From NCBI RefSeq assembly GCF_024055635.1, contig NZ_JAMXMB010000016.1, forward strand, positions 1-37,310: 37,310 nt of DNA. The letters are read 5' to 3'. The notes beneath the pieces were generated by a model that saw nothing but the letters and a program-made list of their open reading frames with translations, ran no database searches and was not told the DNA's origin. This DNA comes from Microbacterium yannicii. Lineage in GTDB: Bacteria > Actinomycetota > Actinomycetes > Actinomycetales > Microbacteriaceae. How positions within the stretch are numbered: position 1 is the first letter of the stretch; the number at the start of each line of letters is the position of its first letter. Below are positions 15,812 to 24,600 of the stretch, piece after piece. The translations under genes and the position numbers were made by a program.

Positions 15812-18288
15812 GCGCCGACGAGGCGCGCGAGCCGCGCCTCGCCGCCGGTGCGGCGTTCGCGCTGCTGATCGCGGTCGTGGCGGCCGTGGCGGCCTGGCCG
15901 ATCTACCGCGCGGGGAGCTTCCTGCTCCTCGTCGGCGTCGCCACCCTCGTCGGCGGCGGCACCGCCGCCTTCGCGTGGTGGCGCCGATGGAACGCCGCGA
16001 TCGTCGCCGGTGCGCTCGCGGTGACGGTGCTGCTGCTCGGGGTGCCGCTGGCAGTGCCGACGCGGCTGGGCGGGCCGGCGGAGCTGCTCCAGGGCCTGGT
16101 CGAGCTGGGCAGCGGGCTGGTGTTCGGCTGGAAGGACCTGGTGACGGTCGAGCTTCCGGTCGGCTCGTACCGCAACCTGCTGGTGCCCGCGCTCGTGGTG
16201 TTCCTGATCGGGACGTGCCTCCTGCTGCTGCTCTCCTGGCGCGAGGATCGCACCGCCTACCTCGCCGTGCCGGTGGCGCTCGGCATGGTGTCGTTCGGAC
16301 TGTTCTTCGGGCGCACCGCCGTGAGTGCGCCGTGGCAGCTCGGCCCGGTCGCGCTCTATGCCCCCGTCGAGACCGCGATCGGCATCGCCGGGCTTCTGGT
16401 ATGCCTGCTGTGGCTGGCGTGGCGCACCCACGACCAGCGCATCCGGGCGCTGCAGCGGGCCGCGGCATCCAGCGGCGTGCGCATCTCGCGGAGGCCCACG
16501 ACCGCCGATCGTCGGCGCACCGCGCTCGGCACCGGCATGGTGGTGGGTGCGCTCGTCCTGGCCGTGGCGGTGGTGCCGTACGCGGCGCGCGGCGCGGAGC
16601 GCGAGGTGTTGCGATCGGCCGTCGGTCCCGACATCGACCTGTCGGCCGAGGTGAGCCCGCTCGCGCAGTACCGGTCGCTGTTCGCCGACGATCGCGCGGC
16701 CGACGTGCTGTTCACGGTCGAGGCCGCCTCGGGCACCCTGCCCGACCGCGTGCGCATCGCGACGCTCGACGCGTACGACGGCGAGATCTTCCGCTCCGGC
16801 GGCGAGGGTGCCGTGGACGAGGGGCGATTCGTCCGGGTGCCCTCGACGCTGGATGCCGGCGCCGGCGACGAGGTGGCCCTGCGCGTCGAGATCGGCACGT
16901 GGGAGGAGATCTGGATGCCGACAGCCGGCCGCCTGCGGTCGGTCGAGTTCTCGGGCGACCGCGCGGCGTCGCTCGCGGACCGGTTCTACTACAACGCGTC
17001 TGCGGACGCGGGGGTGCAGACGGCCGAGGGCGGGCTCGCCCCGGGCGATGCGTACACCGTCGACGCCGTCCAGCCGCCCGCCGTCGACCTCGAGAGCCTC
17101 GAGTCCCCCGGGAGCCAGGGCGGCGTGGCGGCGCCGGACAGCCTTCGCGCCTGGATGGACGAGCACGCCTCCGGCTCCGGCGGAGCGCAGCTCGCCGACC
17201 TGGTGAAGCTGCTGCGGGAGCGCGGGTACCTCAGCCACGGCCTCGCCGAGGGCGACGGCACCCCGGTCTGGGCGGAGTCGCTCGCCGACTACTCCTTCCA
17301 GCCCAGCGCCTCCGGGCACTCGCTGGCCCGGGTCGACGCGATGTTCGCGCGCCTACTGGAGCGCGAGGGCGATCCCCGCGCTGCGGCATCCGGCAACTAC
17401 GTGGCAGCGATCGGCGACGACGAGCAGTTCGCGGTCGCGGTGGCGCTCATGGCGCGCGAGATCGGCTTCCCGTCCCGCGTCGTGCTCGGCGCCCGCCTGT
17501 CCAGCGCCGACCCCGAGCTGTCGACCTGCGAGGGCGGGGCGTGCCGGGCCGAGGATCTCACCGCGTGGACCGAGGTGCAGTCCGCCGACGGGGCGTGGGT
17601 CGCGGTCGATGTGACACCGCAGTACCGACAGGGCCCGAGCCTCGACGTCACCGAGCAGCGGGACCCCGAGAACGTGACCGAGGTGCGTCCGGACACGGTC
17701 GAGGAGGTCGTGCCCCCGGACCCGACGCAGGAGGATTCGGCGGCCGACGACCAGGAGCAGCAGCAGAGCGCGCTCGATCTCGCCTGGCTGTGGCCGATGC
17801 TGCGGATCGGCGGCATCGCGCTGCTGGTGCTGCTGCTGGCGTTCGGCCCGTTCATCGCGGTGGCGTGGGCGAAGGCGGTGCGCCGCGGCCGGCGCCGGGG
17901 CGCCGGAACGCCCGCGACGCGGATCGCCGGCGGCTGGGACGAGTACGTCGACGCGGCAGTGGACAGCGGCCGCACCGCCGTACGCACGCTGACCCGCAGC
18001 GAGCTGGCGACGTCCTTCGAGACGCCGGCGGGGGCCGTGCTGGCACGGGAGGCCGACCGGGCGGTGTTCTCGCCCGCGGAACTCTCGGCCGAAGACGCCC
18101 GCAGCTACTGGGAAGCGGTCGATGCGGAGCGCCGGGGGCTCCGCCGGGAAAGCGGGTTCTGGCGCGGGGCCCGCGCGACCGTATCGTTGAGATCGTTGCT
18201 CCGACCGCTGACGTCCGAAACCGGCGTCCGCACTCGTATCGCCGAGAGGGGGAGACGACGGGCCGAGCCCGCGCGTCCCATGCCATGA
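15808..18288 (+). CDS. TgpA-like membrane protein with degenerate transglutaminase domain
   Basis: This 826-residue protein has six N-terminal membrane segments (residues 10-210), a seventh near 245, a large extracytoplasmic domain (about 270-640) and a C-terminal helix (about 660-690) before a basic cytoplasmic tail. The transglutaminase-like core is recognisable. The segment that normally holds the nucleophile (G-x-C-x-x-F-A) reads GDDEQFA, with D538 at the Cys position. HAWVEV reads TAWTEV, with T585 at the His position. The third residue survives as D601 in VDVTP. Two of the three catalytic residues are therefore missing, so it is probably non-enzymatic. Coupled ATGA overlaps on both sides tie it to DUF58 and to the FHA protein. 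It may act as a structural or binding partner in a MoxR-DUF58-TgpA type complex. Confidence 0.9.
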   Translation: MSADEAREPRLAAGAAFALLIAVVAAVAAWPIYRAGSFLLLVGVATLVGGGTAAFAWWRRWNAAIVAGALAVTVLLLGVPLAVPTRLGGPAELLQGLVELGSGLVFGWKDLVTVELPVGSYRNLLVPALVVFLIGTCLLLLLSWREDRTAYLAVPVALGMVSFGLFFGRTAVSAPWQLGPVALYAPVETAIGIAGLLVCLLWLAWRTHDQRIRALQRAAASSGVRISRRPTTADRRRTALGTGMVVGALVLAVAVVPYAARGAEREVLRSAVGPDIDLSAEVSPLAQYRSLFADDRAADVLFTVEAASGTLPDRVRIATLDAYDGEIFRSGGEGAVDEGRFVRVPSTLDAGAGDEVALRVEIGTWEEIWMPTAGRLRSVEFSGDRAASLADRFYYNASADAGVQTAEGGLAPGDAYTVDAVQPPAVDLESLESPGSQGGVAAPDSLRAWMDEHASGSGGAQLADLVKLLRERGYLSHGLAEGDGTPVWAESLADYSFQPSASGHSLARVDAMFARLLEREGDPRAAASGNYVAAIGDDEQFAVAVALMAREIGFPSRVVLGARLSSADPELSTCEGGACRAEDLTAWTEVQSADGAWVAVDVTPQYRQGPSLDVTEQRDPENVTEVRPDTVEEVVPPDPTQEDSAADDQEQQQSALDLAWLWPMLRIGGIALLVLLLAFGPFIAVAWAKAVRRGRRRGAGTPATRIAGGWDEYVDAAVDSGRTAVRTLTRSELATSFETPAGAVLAREADRAVFSPAELSAEDARSYWEAVDAERRGLRRESGFWRGARATVSLRSLLRPLTSETGVRTRIAERGRRRAEPARPMP

Positions 18289-19793
18289 ACGCCACCGATG
18301 CCACAGCCGCCGTCTTCGGCTCGCTGTTCAGCCTGCTTCTCGCCGCGGGTGTCTACATCTGGATCGCGCTCGCGCTGTCCGCCGTGTTCCGCAAGTCCGG
18401 CGTCGAGTCCTGGAAGGCGTGGGTGCCGATCCTCAATTCGATCGTGCTGCTGCAGCTGGCGGGGCTCTCGCCGTGGCTCCTGCTGCTCGCTCTCGTCCCC
18501 ATCGTCCAGATCGCCGTGCTCGTGGTGCTCGTCATCGCCATCCACCGTGTCAGCACCGCGTTCGGCTTCGGCGTCGGCATGACCGTGCTGGGTGCGCTGC
18601 TGTTCCCGGTGTGGGCGTCGGTGATCGGCTGGGGGAGCTCGCGCTGGGTGGGACGAGACGCGGATGCCGCACCCCGCCGTCGCACGGACACCGCCGCCGG
18701 GCCGCCCGCGCTGCCGCCGTTCCCTACTGCGGTGTCGCGATCGGGCGAGCCCGCCGTGTCTGCGCAGGCTGCTGCGCCGAGTCAGGTCGTGAGCGACTTC
18801 GCGCCGCCTGCCCACGCGCCTGCGACGCGCAGGACGGTGCCCGCGCCGGCCCTTCCCGACGTCCCTGACGAGGCCGCTGCGGCCGGTGCACCGATCCTGG
18901 TTCCGCCGCCGGGTGGGTGGACCCCGCCGCCGCTGCCCGGCCGCCCGGTGTCGGCGATGGCGAGCAGCGCGGCTCCGAGCGAGGAGGAGCCTGCGGCAGA
19001 GGCGTCCCCTGACTCCGGCGAAGGCGACCCGTGGCAGGGCTTCGTGCTGGACACCACCGACCACAGCGCCGAGGTGACCGGGGCGTTCGCGGGGGCGGCA
19101 TCGCCGATCTCCGCCGTGCCGGCGCCGACCGTCTCGCCGGTGCAGGCGGCGGCCGATGCGCCGGACGCCTATGCGCCGAGGCGATCGGCGGCAGCACCCG
19201 CCGACGACATCACGCGTCCGCCGGTGACCGACGTGCCGCTGCCGGCGGTCACGGGCGAGAACCGTGAGCCCTGGGCGCCCGCCCGATCGCCCATGGCTGA
19301 GGTGGATGCGTTCCCCGAGGCGTCCGGTCCCGTGTCTGCCGTCGCCGGAGTGGCCGGTGCCGGTGCCCCGTTCTCGGCGCGCTCGTCGGTGTCGGCACGG
19401 CACGCGCGTCCCGAGCTCCCCGACGAGGACATCCTCGACGAGACCGTCATCGTGCGCCGCAAGCGCACGGACTGGACGCTCCTGCCCCCGACCGGCGACC
19501 CTGTCGCACTCGCCTCCGAGGTCGTCATCCTCGGGCGGCGCCCGACACCCGACCCGCAGTTCCCCGGCGCGCAGCTGGTGTCGATCTCGGACGGCACGGT
19601 GTCGAAGACCCACGCGCGGCTGCAGCTGCGCGACGACCGCTGGTATGTCACCGATCTCGACTCCACGAACGGCGTCCTGTTCGCGACCGTCATGGGAACC
19701 GAGGTCGAGGCGACGCCCGGCGTCGAGATCGAGGCGGGTGACCGCTTCCTGCTCGGCGACGCCGAGGTGCGCCTGCAGCGGAGCGACGGGTGA
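18285..19793 (+). CDS. DUF5684 membrane protein with C-terminal FHA domain
   Basis: This 502-residue protein has an N-terminal DUF5684-like membrane module (residues 5-120). It shows AVFRKSGVESWKAWVPILN followed by three hydrophobic segments. A long Pro/Ala-rich linker (125-380) follows. Next is the motif DILDETVIVRRKR with T387, and then an FHA domain (about 393-500). The FHA domain keeps the phospho-Thr binding residues: GRRP, VSKTHARL and DLDSTNG. DETVIVRR has the acidic-T-x-[ILV]-x-R pattern also seen in the kinase and in the next gene. An intramolecular switch as in OdhI/GarA is therefore possible. ATGA overlap upstream and GTGA overlap downstream show tight coupling. It probably recruits phosphorylated partners to the membrane. 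Confidence 0.9.
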   Translation: MNATDATAAVFGSLFSLLLAAGVYIWIALALSAVFRKSGVESWKAWVPILNSIVLLQLAGLSPWLLLLALVPIVQIAVLVVLVIAIHRVSTAFGFGVGMTVLGALLFPVWASVIGWGSSRWVGRDADAAPRRRTDTAAGPPALPPFPTAVSRSGEPAVSAQAAAPSQVVSDFAPPAHAPATRRTVPAPALPDVPDEAAAAGAPILVPPPGGWTPPPLPGRPVSAMASSAAPSEEEPAAEASPDSGEGDPWQGFVLDTTDHSAEVTGAFAGAASPISAVPAPTVSPVQAAADAPDAYAPRRSAAAPADDITRPPVTDVPLPAVTGENREPWAPARSPMAEVDAFPEASGPVSAVAGVAGAGAPFSARSSVSARHARPELPDEDILDETVIVRRKRTDWTLLPPTGDPVALASEVVILGRRPTPDPQFPGAQLVSISDGTVSKTHARLQLRDDRWYVTDLDSTNGVLFATVMGTEVEATPGVEIEAGDRFLLGDAEVRLQRSDG

Positions 19794-20449
19794 TCGCTCC
19801 CGACGCCGAGCCGACGCGGCGCGCCGCACGTCAGGACGCCTCGCTCGTGCCGGACGACGATGCAGTGCAGTCCGCGCGGCGGCGCACGGATGACGACGTC
19901 GACGACGCCACGGTGCTGACGGCGCGCCGTGCACTCGCGCCCAGGACGGACGAGATCGACGACCACACCGAGCTCGCGCCGCGTCGCGTCGCGACGCCCT
20001 CCCTTCCTGACGACCTCGACGCGACGTCGGTCGCCGGACGCCGCCCCACGGCACCTGAGCCGTTCGCCGGAACGTCGGCCCCGTCCGACACCCACACCGC
20101 GGGTGGGACGACGGTCGAGGACCGCACTGAGCAGACCCTGCTGCGCTCGGTGCGCCGTGGCGCAACGGCCGCGCCCGCCTCGACGCCCGACTCGTCGCCG
20201 GCGGTCGCCGGTCGCGCCGCCTACACGCCGGGGGACGAGGCATCCGATCGCCGGGCACCGCGGTCCGCCGGGCCCGTGATCGCGAACCGGGCTCCTGTCC
20301 TGCCACCGTCGTCCGTCACGCCGCCGCCCGCTCCCGACGCGGTCGCGTCGCGCCGCCGCCGACACCGCCGTCGGCTGCTCATCGCCGCGGCCGTGGCCGT
20401 CGTGGTGCTGGTCGCTGCCGTCGTCGCGCTCCTGCTGCTGCTCACCTGA
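19790..20449 (+). CDS. tail-anchored disordered protein with tandem phospho-Thr motifs
   Basis: This 219-residue protein is not recognised as a known family. Residues 1-190 are charged and Pro/Ala-rich, with no hydrophobic core. The C-terminus is a basic patch (RRRRHRRR) followed by one membrane helix (about 199-218), giving a tail-anchored cytoplasmic protein. Four motifs share the form acidic-T-x-[ILV]-x(2-3)-RR: DDATVLTARR (T41), DDHTELAPRR (T60), LDATSVAGRR (T79) and EQTLLRSVRR (T116). A fifth, DDDAVQSARR (22-31), has Ala in place of Thr. The first three are exactly 19 residues apart. It lies between two FHA genes, with GTGA overlap upstream. The inferred role is a phospho-dependent docking platform for FHA domains. 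Confidence 0.82.
   Translation: MIAPDAEPTRRAARQDASLVPDDDAVQSARRRTDDDVDDATVLTARRALAPRTDEIDDHTELAPRRVATPSLPDDLDATSVAGRRPTAPEPFAGTSAPSDTHTAGGTTVEDRTEQTLLRSVRRGATAAPASTPDSSPAVAGRAAYTPGDEASDRRAPRSAGPVIANRAPVLPPSSVTPPPAPDAVASRRRRHRRRLLIAAAVAVVVLVAAVVALLLLLT
19853..20158 (+). repeat. tandem ~19-residue phospho-Thr motif repeats
   Basis: The encoded protein repeats an acidic-T-x-[ILV]-x-x-RR unit at T41, T60 and T79 with exact 19-residue spacing. It recurs at T116, about two periods on, and a degenerate Ala-containing copy precedes the first. The DNA has diverged between copies, so the repeat is maintained at the protein level. Pattern read directly from the translation. Confidence 0.7.
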
Positions 20450-20466
20450 CCTCCCCGAGGACTCCG

Positions 20467-21699
20467 ATGACCCCCTCCGCCTCCGTCCCGCACGCGCGCG
20501 TCTCCGGCCCCGATGCCGCGGCGCTCGGCGTCGTGCCCGCGGCTCCCGGCATCCGCTCGCTCGCGTTCACCATCGACGTGAGCATCTGGCTGCTGCTGGC
20601 GTCGCCCGCTGTCGCGGGCGCCGTCATGCTGGCGGCCGGCGACACGTCGTTCGTGGCCCTCATCCTCGTGGTCGCCGGCGTCGCGCTTCCGCTGCTGTTC
20701 GGCCTGCTGCAGCTCGTGCTGCACGGGCGCCGCGGGGTCACCGCGGGCAAGGCCGCGATGCGGCTCCGCTCGGTCGCCGTCGACGACCTCGGCCGTCCTG
20801 GCTTCTGGCACGTCGTGCTGCGCGTGCTCGTGCTGGGCGCGAGCGGCATCGTGCCGCTCGTCGGTCCCGCGTTCATGTTCGCGTCGGGACTGTGGGACCC
20901 GCAGTCCCGGGGTCGCAGCATCCTGGACCGTGTCGGCGGATGCTGGGTGATCGACGCCCGAGCCGGTCTCGACCCGTTCGACCCGAAGGCCCTGCGCCAC
21001 GCGCGCCGCGCCGTGGCAGGGCGTCCCGAGCAGACCGAGGACCTGCCGTCGATGGCCAGCGACGCCGATGCCGCGACGGCGCTGCGGATCCCCGGCGTTC
21101 GCTCGCGCGCCGGCGTGGTCGGGCCCGGCAGCACGGGCGCGCAGTGGGAGGCGGTGAACGACGGGATGGATGCGAGCCTCATCGCCCAGGTCCCCGTCGA
21201 CGCAGCGACCGCCCACGCCGCTTCCGGCCTGGTCACCGGCGCCCCCGGCGCCGCCCCCCGGGCCACGTCGCCCGCCGCCCCCGTGCCGCCGGCAGCCGCG
21301 CCGCCCCCCGCCCCGGCTCCGGTCGCGCCGGGAACCGGCCCCGTCGGATCCCGCCGCGCGCAGGCGATGATCCGGTTCGACGACGGGTCGATCGTGCGCG
21401 TCCCGCCGCGGGGGCTCATCGGCCGCGATCCCGAGCCTGCTGCGGGCGAGCTGGTCGAGGCGCTCGTGCGCCTGGAAGACCCGCAGCGGCTGATGTCGAA
21501 GACCCACGCCGCGTTCGGGCAGGACTCCGACGGACTGTGGGTCGCCGACCGCGGCTCCCGGAACGGCACCCAGCTGGTGTCGCCGGGCGGCGACGTGGTC
21601 GACGTGCCGGCCGGACAGGCCGCGCGCGTGCCGATCGGCTGGTCCGTGCAGGTGGGCGGCAGATCGTTCGAACTCGTGGCGAGAGGTGCCGATTCGTGA
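20467..21699 (+). CDS. RDD family membrane protein with C-terminal FHA domain
   Basis: This 410-residue protein has an N-terminal RDD-type membrane domain (residues 28-170) with R-x-x-A-F-T-I-D in the first helix, GRRGVTAGKAAMRLRSV in the loop and further hydrophobic segments. A Pro/Ala-rich linker (about 180-295) follows, then an FHA domain (298-405) with GLIGRDPEP, MSKTHAAFG and DRGSRNGTQL, so the phosphopeptide-binding residues are intact. GAGGA lies 8 nt before the ATG. The gap from the upstream gene is 17 nt, and the stop overlaps the ATPase start as GTGA. It likely sits in the membrane near the motor and binds a phosphorylated partner through FHA. RDD proteins have no single agreed function. 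Confidence 0.92.
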   Translation: MTPSASVPHARVSGPDAAALGVVPAAPGIRSLAFTIDVSIWLLLASPAVAGAVMLAAGDTSFVALILVVAGVALPLLFGLLQLVLHGRRGVTAGKAAMRLRSVAVDDLGRPGFWHVVLRVLVLGASGIVPLVGPAFMFASGLWDPQSRGRSILDRVGGCWVIDARAGLDPFDPKALRHARRAVAGRPEQTEDLPSMASDADAATALRIPGVRSRAGVVGPGSTGAQWEAVNDGMDASLIAQVPVDAATAHAASGLVTGAPGAAPRATSPAAPVPPAAAPPPAPAPVAPGTGPVGSRRAQAMIRFDDGSIVRVPPRGLIGRDPEPAAGELVEALVRLEDPQRLMSKTHAAFGQDSDGLWVADRGSRNGTQLVSPGGDVVDVPAGQAARVPIGWSVQVGGRSFELVARGADS

Positions 21700-24600
21700 A
21701 GCTGAAGCTGAGCCTGCGTCGTGGCGTGGGATCGTCCGTCGACGTCCTCGTGACCGCCGACGCGACGGCGACCGTGCAGGACGTCGCGCGCACCCTCGCC
21801 GTGGGCGATGCACTGGCGTCGCCCGGCGGGGTCAATGCGAGCGAGGTGCCGACGCTGCTGGTGGCCTCGCCGGCGGGCCAGCCGGTGCACCTGAACCCCG
21901 CGATGCCGATCGCCGACGCCCCCATCGGGTCGGGTTTCGACGCGTCCATCGTCCCCGCCCTCGCGCCGGGGATGGATGCCGCGGCCACCGCTGCCGTCAT
22001 GCGCATCCACTCCGGACCCGATGCCGGCCGGACGATCCCGCTGCCGGCGGGATCGAGCGTCATCGGCCGTGTCGCACCGGCGCAGGTGCTGCTGGACGAC
22101 CCGCTGGTGTCGAAGCGCCATGCCCGCGTGGACGTCGACCAGGGCATCGACCTCATCGACCTCAACTCGGCGAACGGGCTCATCGTCGACGGCGGTCTCG
22201 TGCAGCGCGTGCGCGTGCAGCCGGGTCAGCGCATCACCCTCGGCGCCACCGAGGTGTCGTTCGCGCTCGCACCGCGCGTGCAGACCGACGACTCCCTCGT
22301 GCTCGAACGCGGCGGAGCGCTGATGTTCAACCGCTCGCCGCGGGTGGAGGATCGCTACACGGGCCGCGAGTTCCGGCATCCGATCATCCCCAACGAAGCC
22401 GACCCCCGCATCTTCCCCTGGCCGATGATCATGGCGCCGGTGCTGCTCGGCTTCGCGATGTTCGCCATGACGCAGCGCCCGACGTCGCTGCTCATCGTGG
22501 CGATGGCGCCGCTCATGATGCTCGGCAACTTCATCGGCCAGCGCACCCAGCAGGGCAAGAAGCTGGAGCTGGAGATCGAGACGTTCGAGTCGCAGATCGA
22601 CGAGCTCGAAGAGACGCTCGAGGCCGAGGAGCGGCTGGAGCGCGAGCGCCGCCGCGCCGAGGCCCCCGCGACAGCCACCATCTACGAGAACGCGATGTCG
22701 CTCGGGCCGCTGCTGTGGACTCGGCGACCCGAGCACTGGAACTTCCTGGGCCTCCGGCTCGGCGTCGGCACCGCCGACAGCCGCAACACCGTCCAGGAGC
22801 CCAACGACCAGCGCGGCATCGCGCAGTACGCCCAGCAGGTGCGGGGCCTGCGCGAACGGTTCGCGCAGCTCGACGACGTGCCCGCGATCGAGCTGCTGCC
22901 CTCGGCGGGCGCCATCGGCATCGCCGGGCCGCGCGAGCTCGCCGCCGACGTCGTGCGCGGCCTCGGCGTGCAGCTGTTCGGCCTGCACGCCCCGAACGAG
23001 GTCGTCACCGCCGCCATCATCGACCCGGCCTGGACCGGCGACATGGAGTGGATGAAGTGGCTGCCGCACACGACCAGCCCCCGCTCGCCGTTCGCCGAGA
23101 TGGCACTCGCCGACAGTCAGTCGGCGGGCACCGCCCTGCTGAACGGTCTGGAGGAGGCGATCCTCGAGCGCCTCTCGGGATCGGCGACCCGCCGCGGGCC
23201 GGTGGCCGAGAGCGAGACGTCGATGGCGATGGGCAAGACCGTCGGAGAGGGACGCGACGCGGCCGACGTGGCCGATGTGTCGCTCGTGCTGTTCGTCACC
23301 CACGACGCGCCCGTCGACCGCCCCCGCCTCACGCAGGTCATCGAACGAGGACCGGATGCCGGCGTCTACACGATCTTCGTCGCACCCACCGTGGAGTCGC
23401 TGCCCGCCGCGTGCCGCACGTTCATCGACGTGTCGGGAGGACTCGACGACGCCATGCTCGGCTGGGTGCGCGCGGGCCACCGCGCGCACACCGTGCAGAT
23501 CGAGGGCGTCTCGCGCGGCTACGCGGAGATCTTCGCGAAGCGCCTCGCACCCGTCGTGGACTCCAGCTCGGTCGCGGCCGACTCGTCCGATCTGCCGGCG
23601 AGCGTGTCGATGCTGCGCCTGATCGGCACCGACATGGCAGCGGAGCCGCAGGCCGCGATCGAGCGGTGGCGGCAGAACAATTCCGTGATCGACCGCACGA
23701 GAGGCCCGAGGCCGCGGCTGAAGCGCGCCGGAACCCTCAAGGCCTATATCGGGCAGGGCAGTCCTGACGCGATGTCGCTCGACCTGCGCACGCAGGGTCC
23801 GCACGCCCTCGTGGGCGGTACCACCGGCTCCGGCAAGTCCGAGTTCCTGCAGGCGTGGGTGCTGGGCATGGCGGCCGAGTACAGTCCCGATCGGGTCACC
23901 TTCCTGTTCGTCGACTACAAGGGCGGATCCGCCTTCGCCGACTGCGTCGAGCTGCCGCACACGGTCGGCCTCGTGACCGACCTGAGCCCCCACCTCGTGC
24001 GCCGCGCGCTCACGAGCCTGCGCGCGGAGCTCCACCACCGCGAGCATCTGTTCAACCGCAAGAAGGCCAAGGACCTGCTCGAGCTCGAGAAGCGGCAGGA
24101 CCCCGAGACCCCGCCGGCCCTCGTGCTCGTGATCGACGAGTTCGCGGCGCTCGCCACCGAGGTGCCCGAGTTCGTGGACGGCGTCGTCGACATCGCGCAG
24201 CGCGGCCGGTCTCTCGGCATCCACCTGATCATGGCCACGCAGCGCCCTGCCGGTGTCATCAAGGACAACCTGCGCGCGAACACCAACCTGCGCGTCGCAC
24301 TGCGGATGGCGGATGCCGCGGACTCGAACGACGTCGTCGGCGACGCGGTCGCGTCGACCTTCGACCCGTCCATCCCGGGTCGCGGCATCGCCAAGACCGG
24401 CCCCGGACGGCTCGTCCCGTTCCAGTCCGGCTATGCCGGCGGCTGGACGACCGATCAGCCCGAGCACGCGCAGGTGCGCATCGCCGAGCTGCGGTTCGGC
24501 TCCGTGGCGCTCTGGGAGACCGACGGTGAGGGCGAGTCGGACACGCACGACGAGGATCTCGGGCCCAACGACCAGAAGCGCCTCGTGGCCAATCTGGTCG

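Noticed and set aside
15808..18288. An active transglutaminase or protease
   Set aside because: The Cys and His of the triad are replaced by Asp538 and Thr585.
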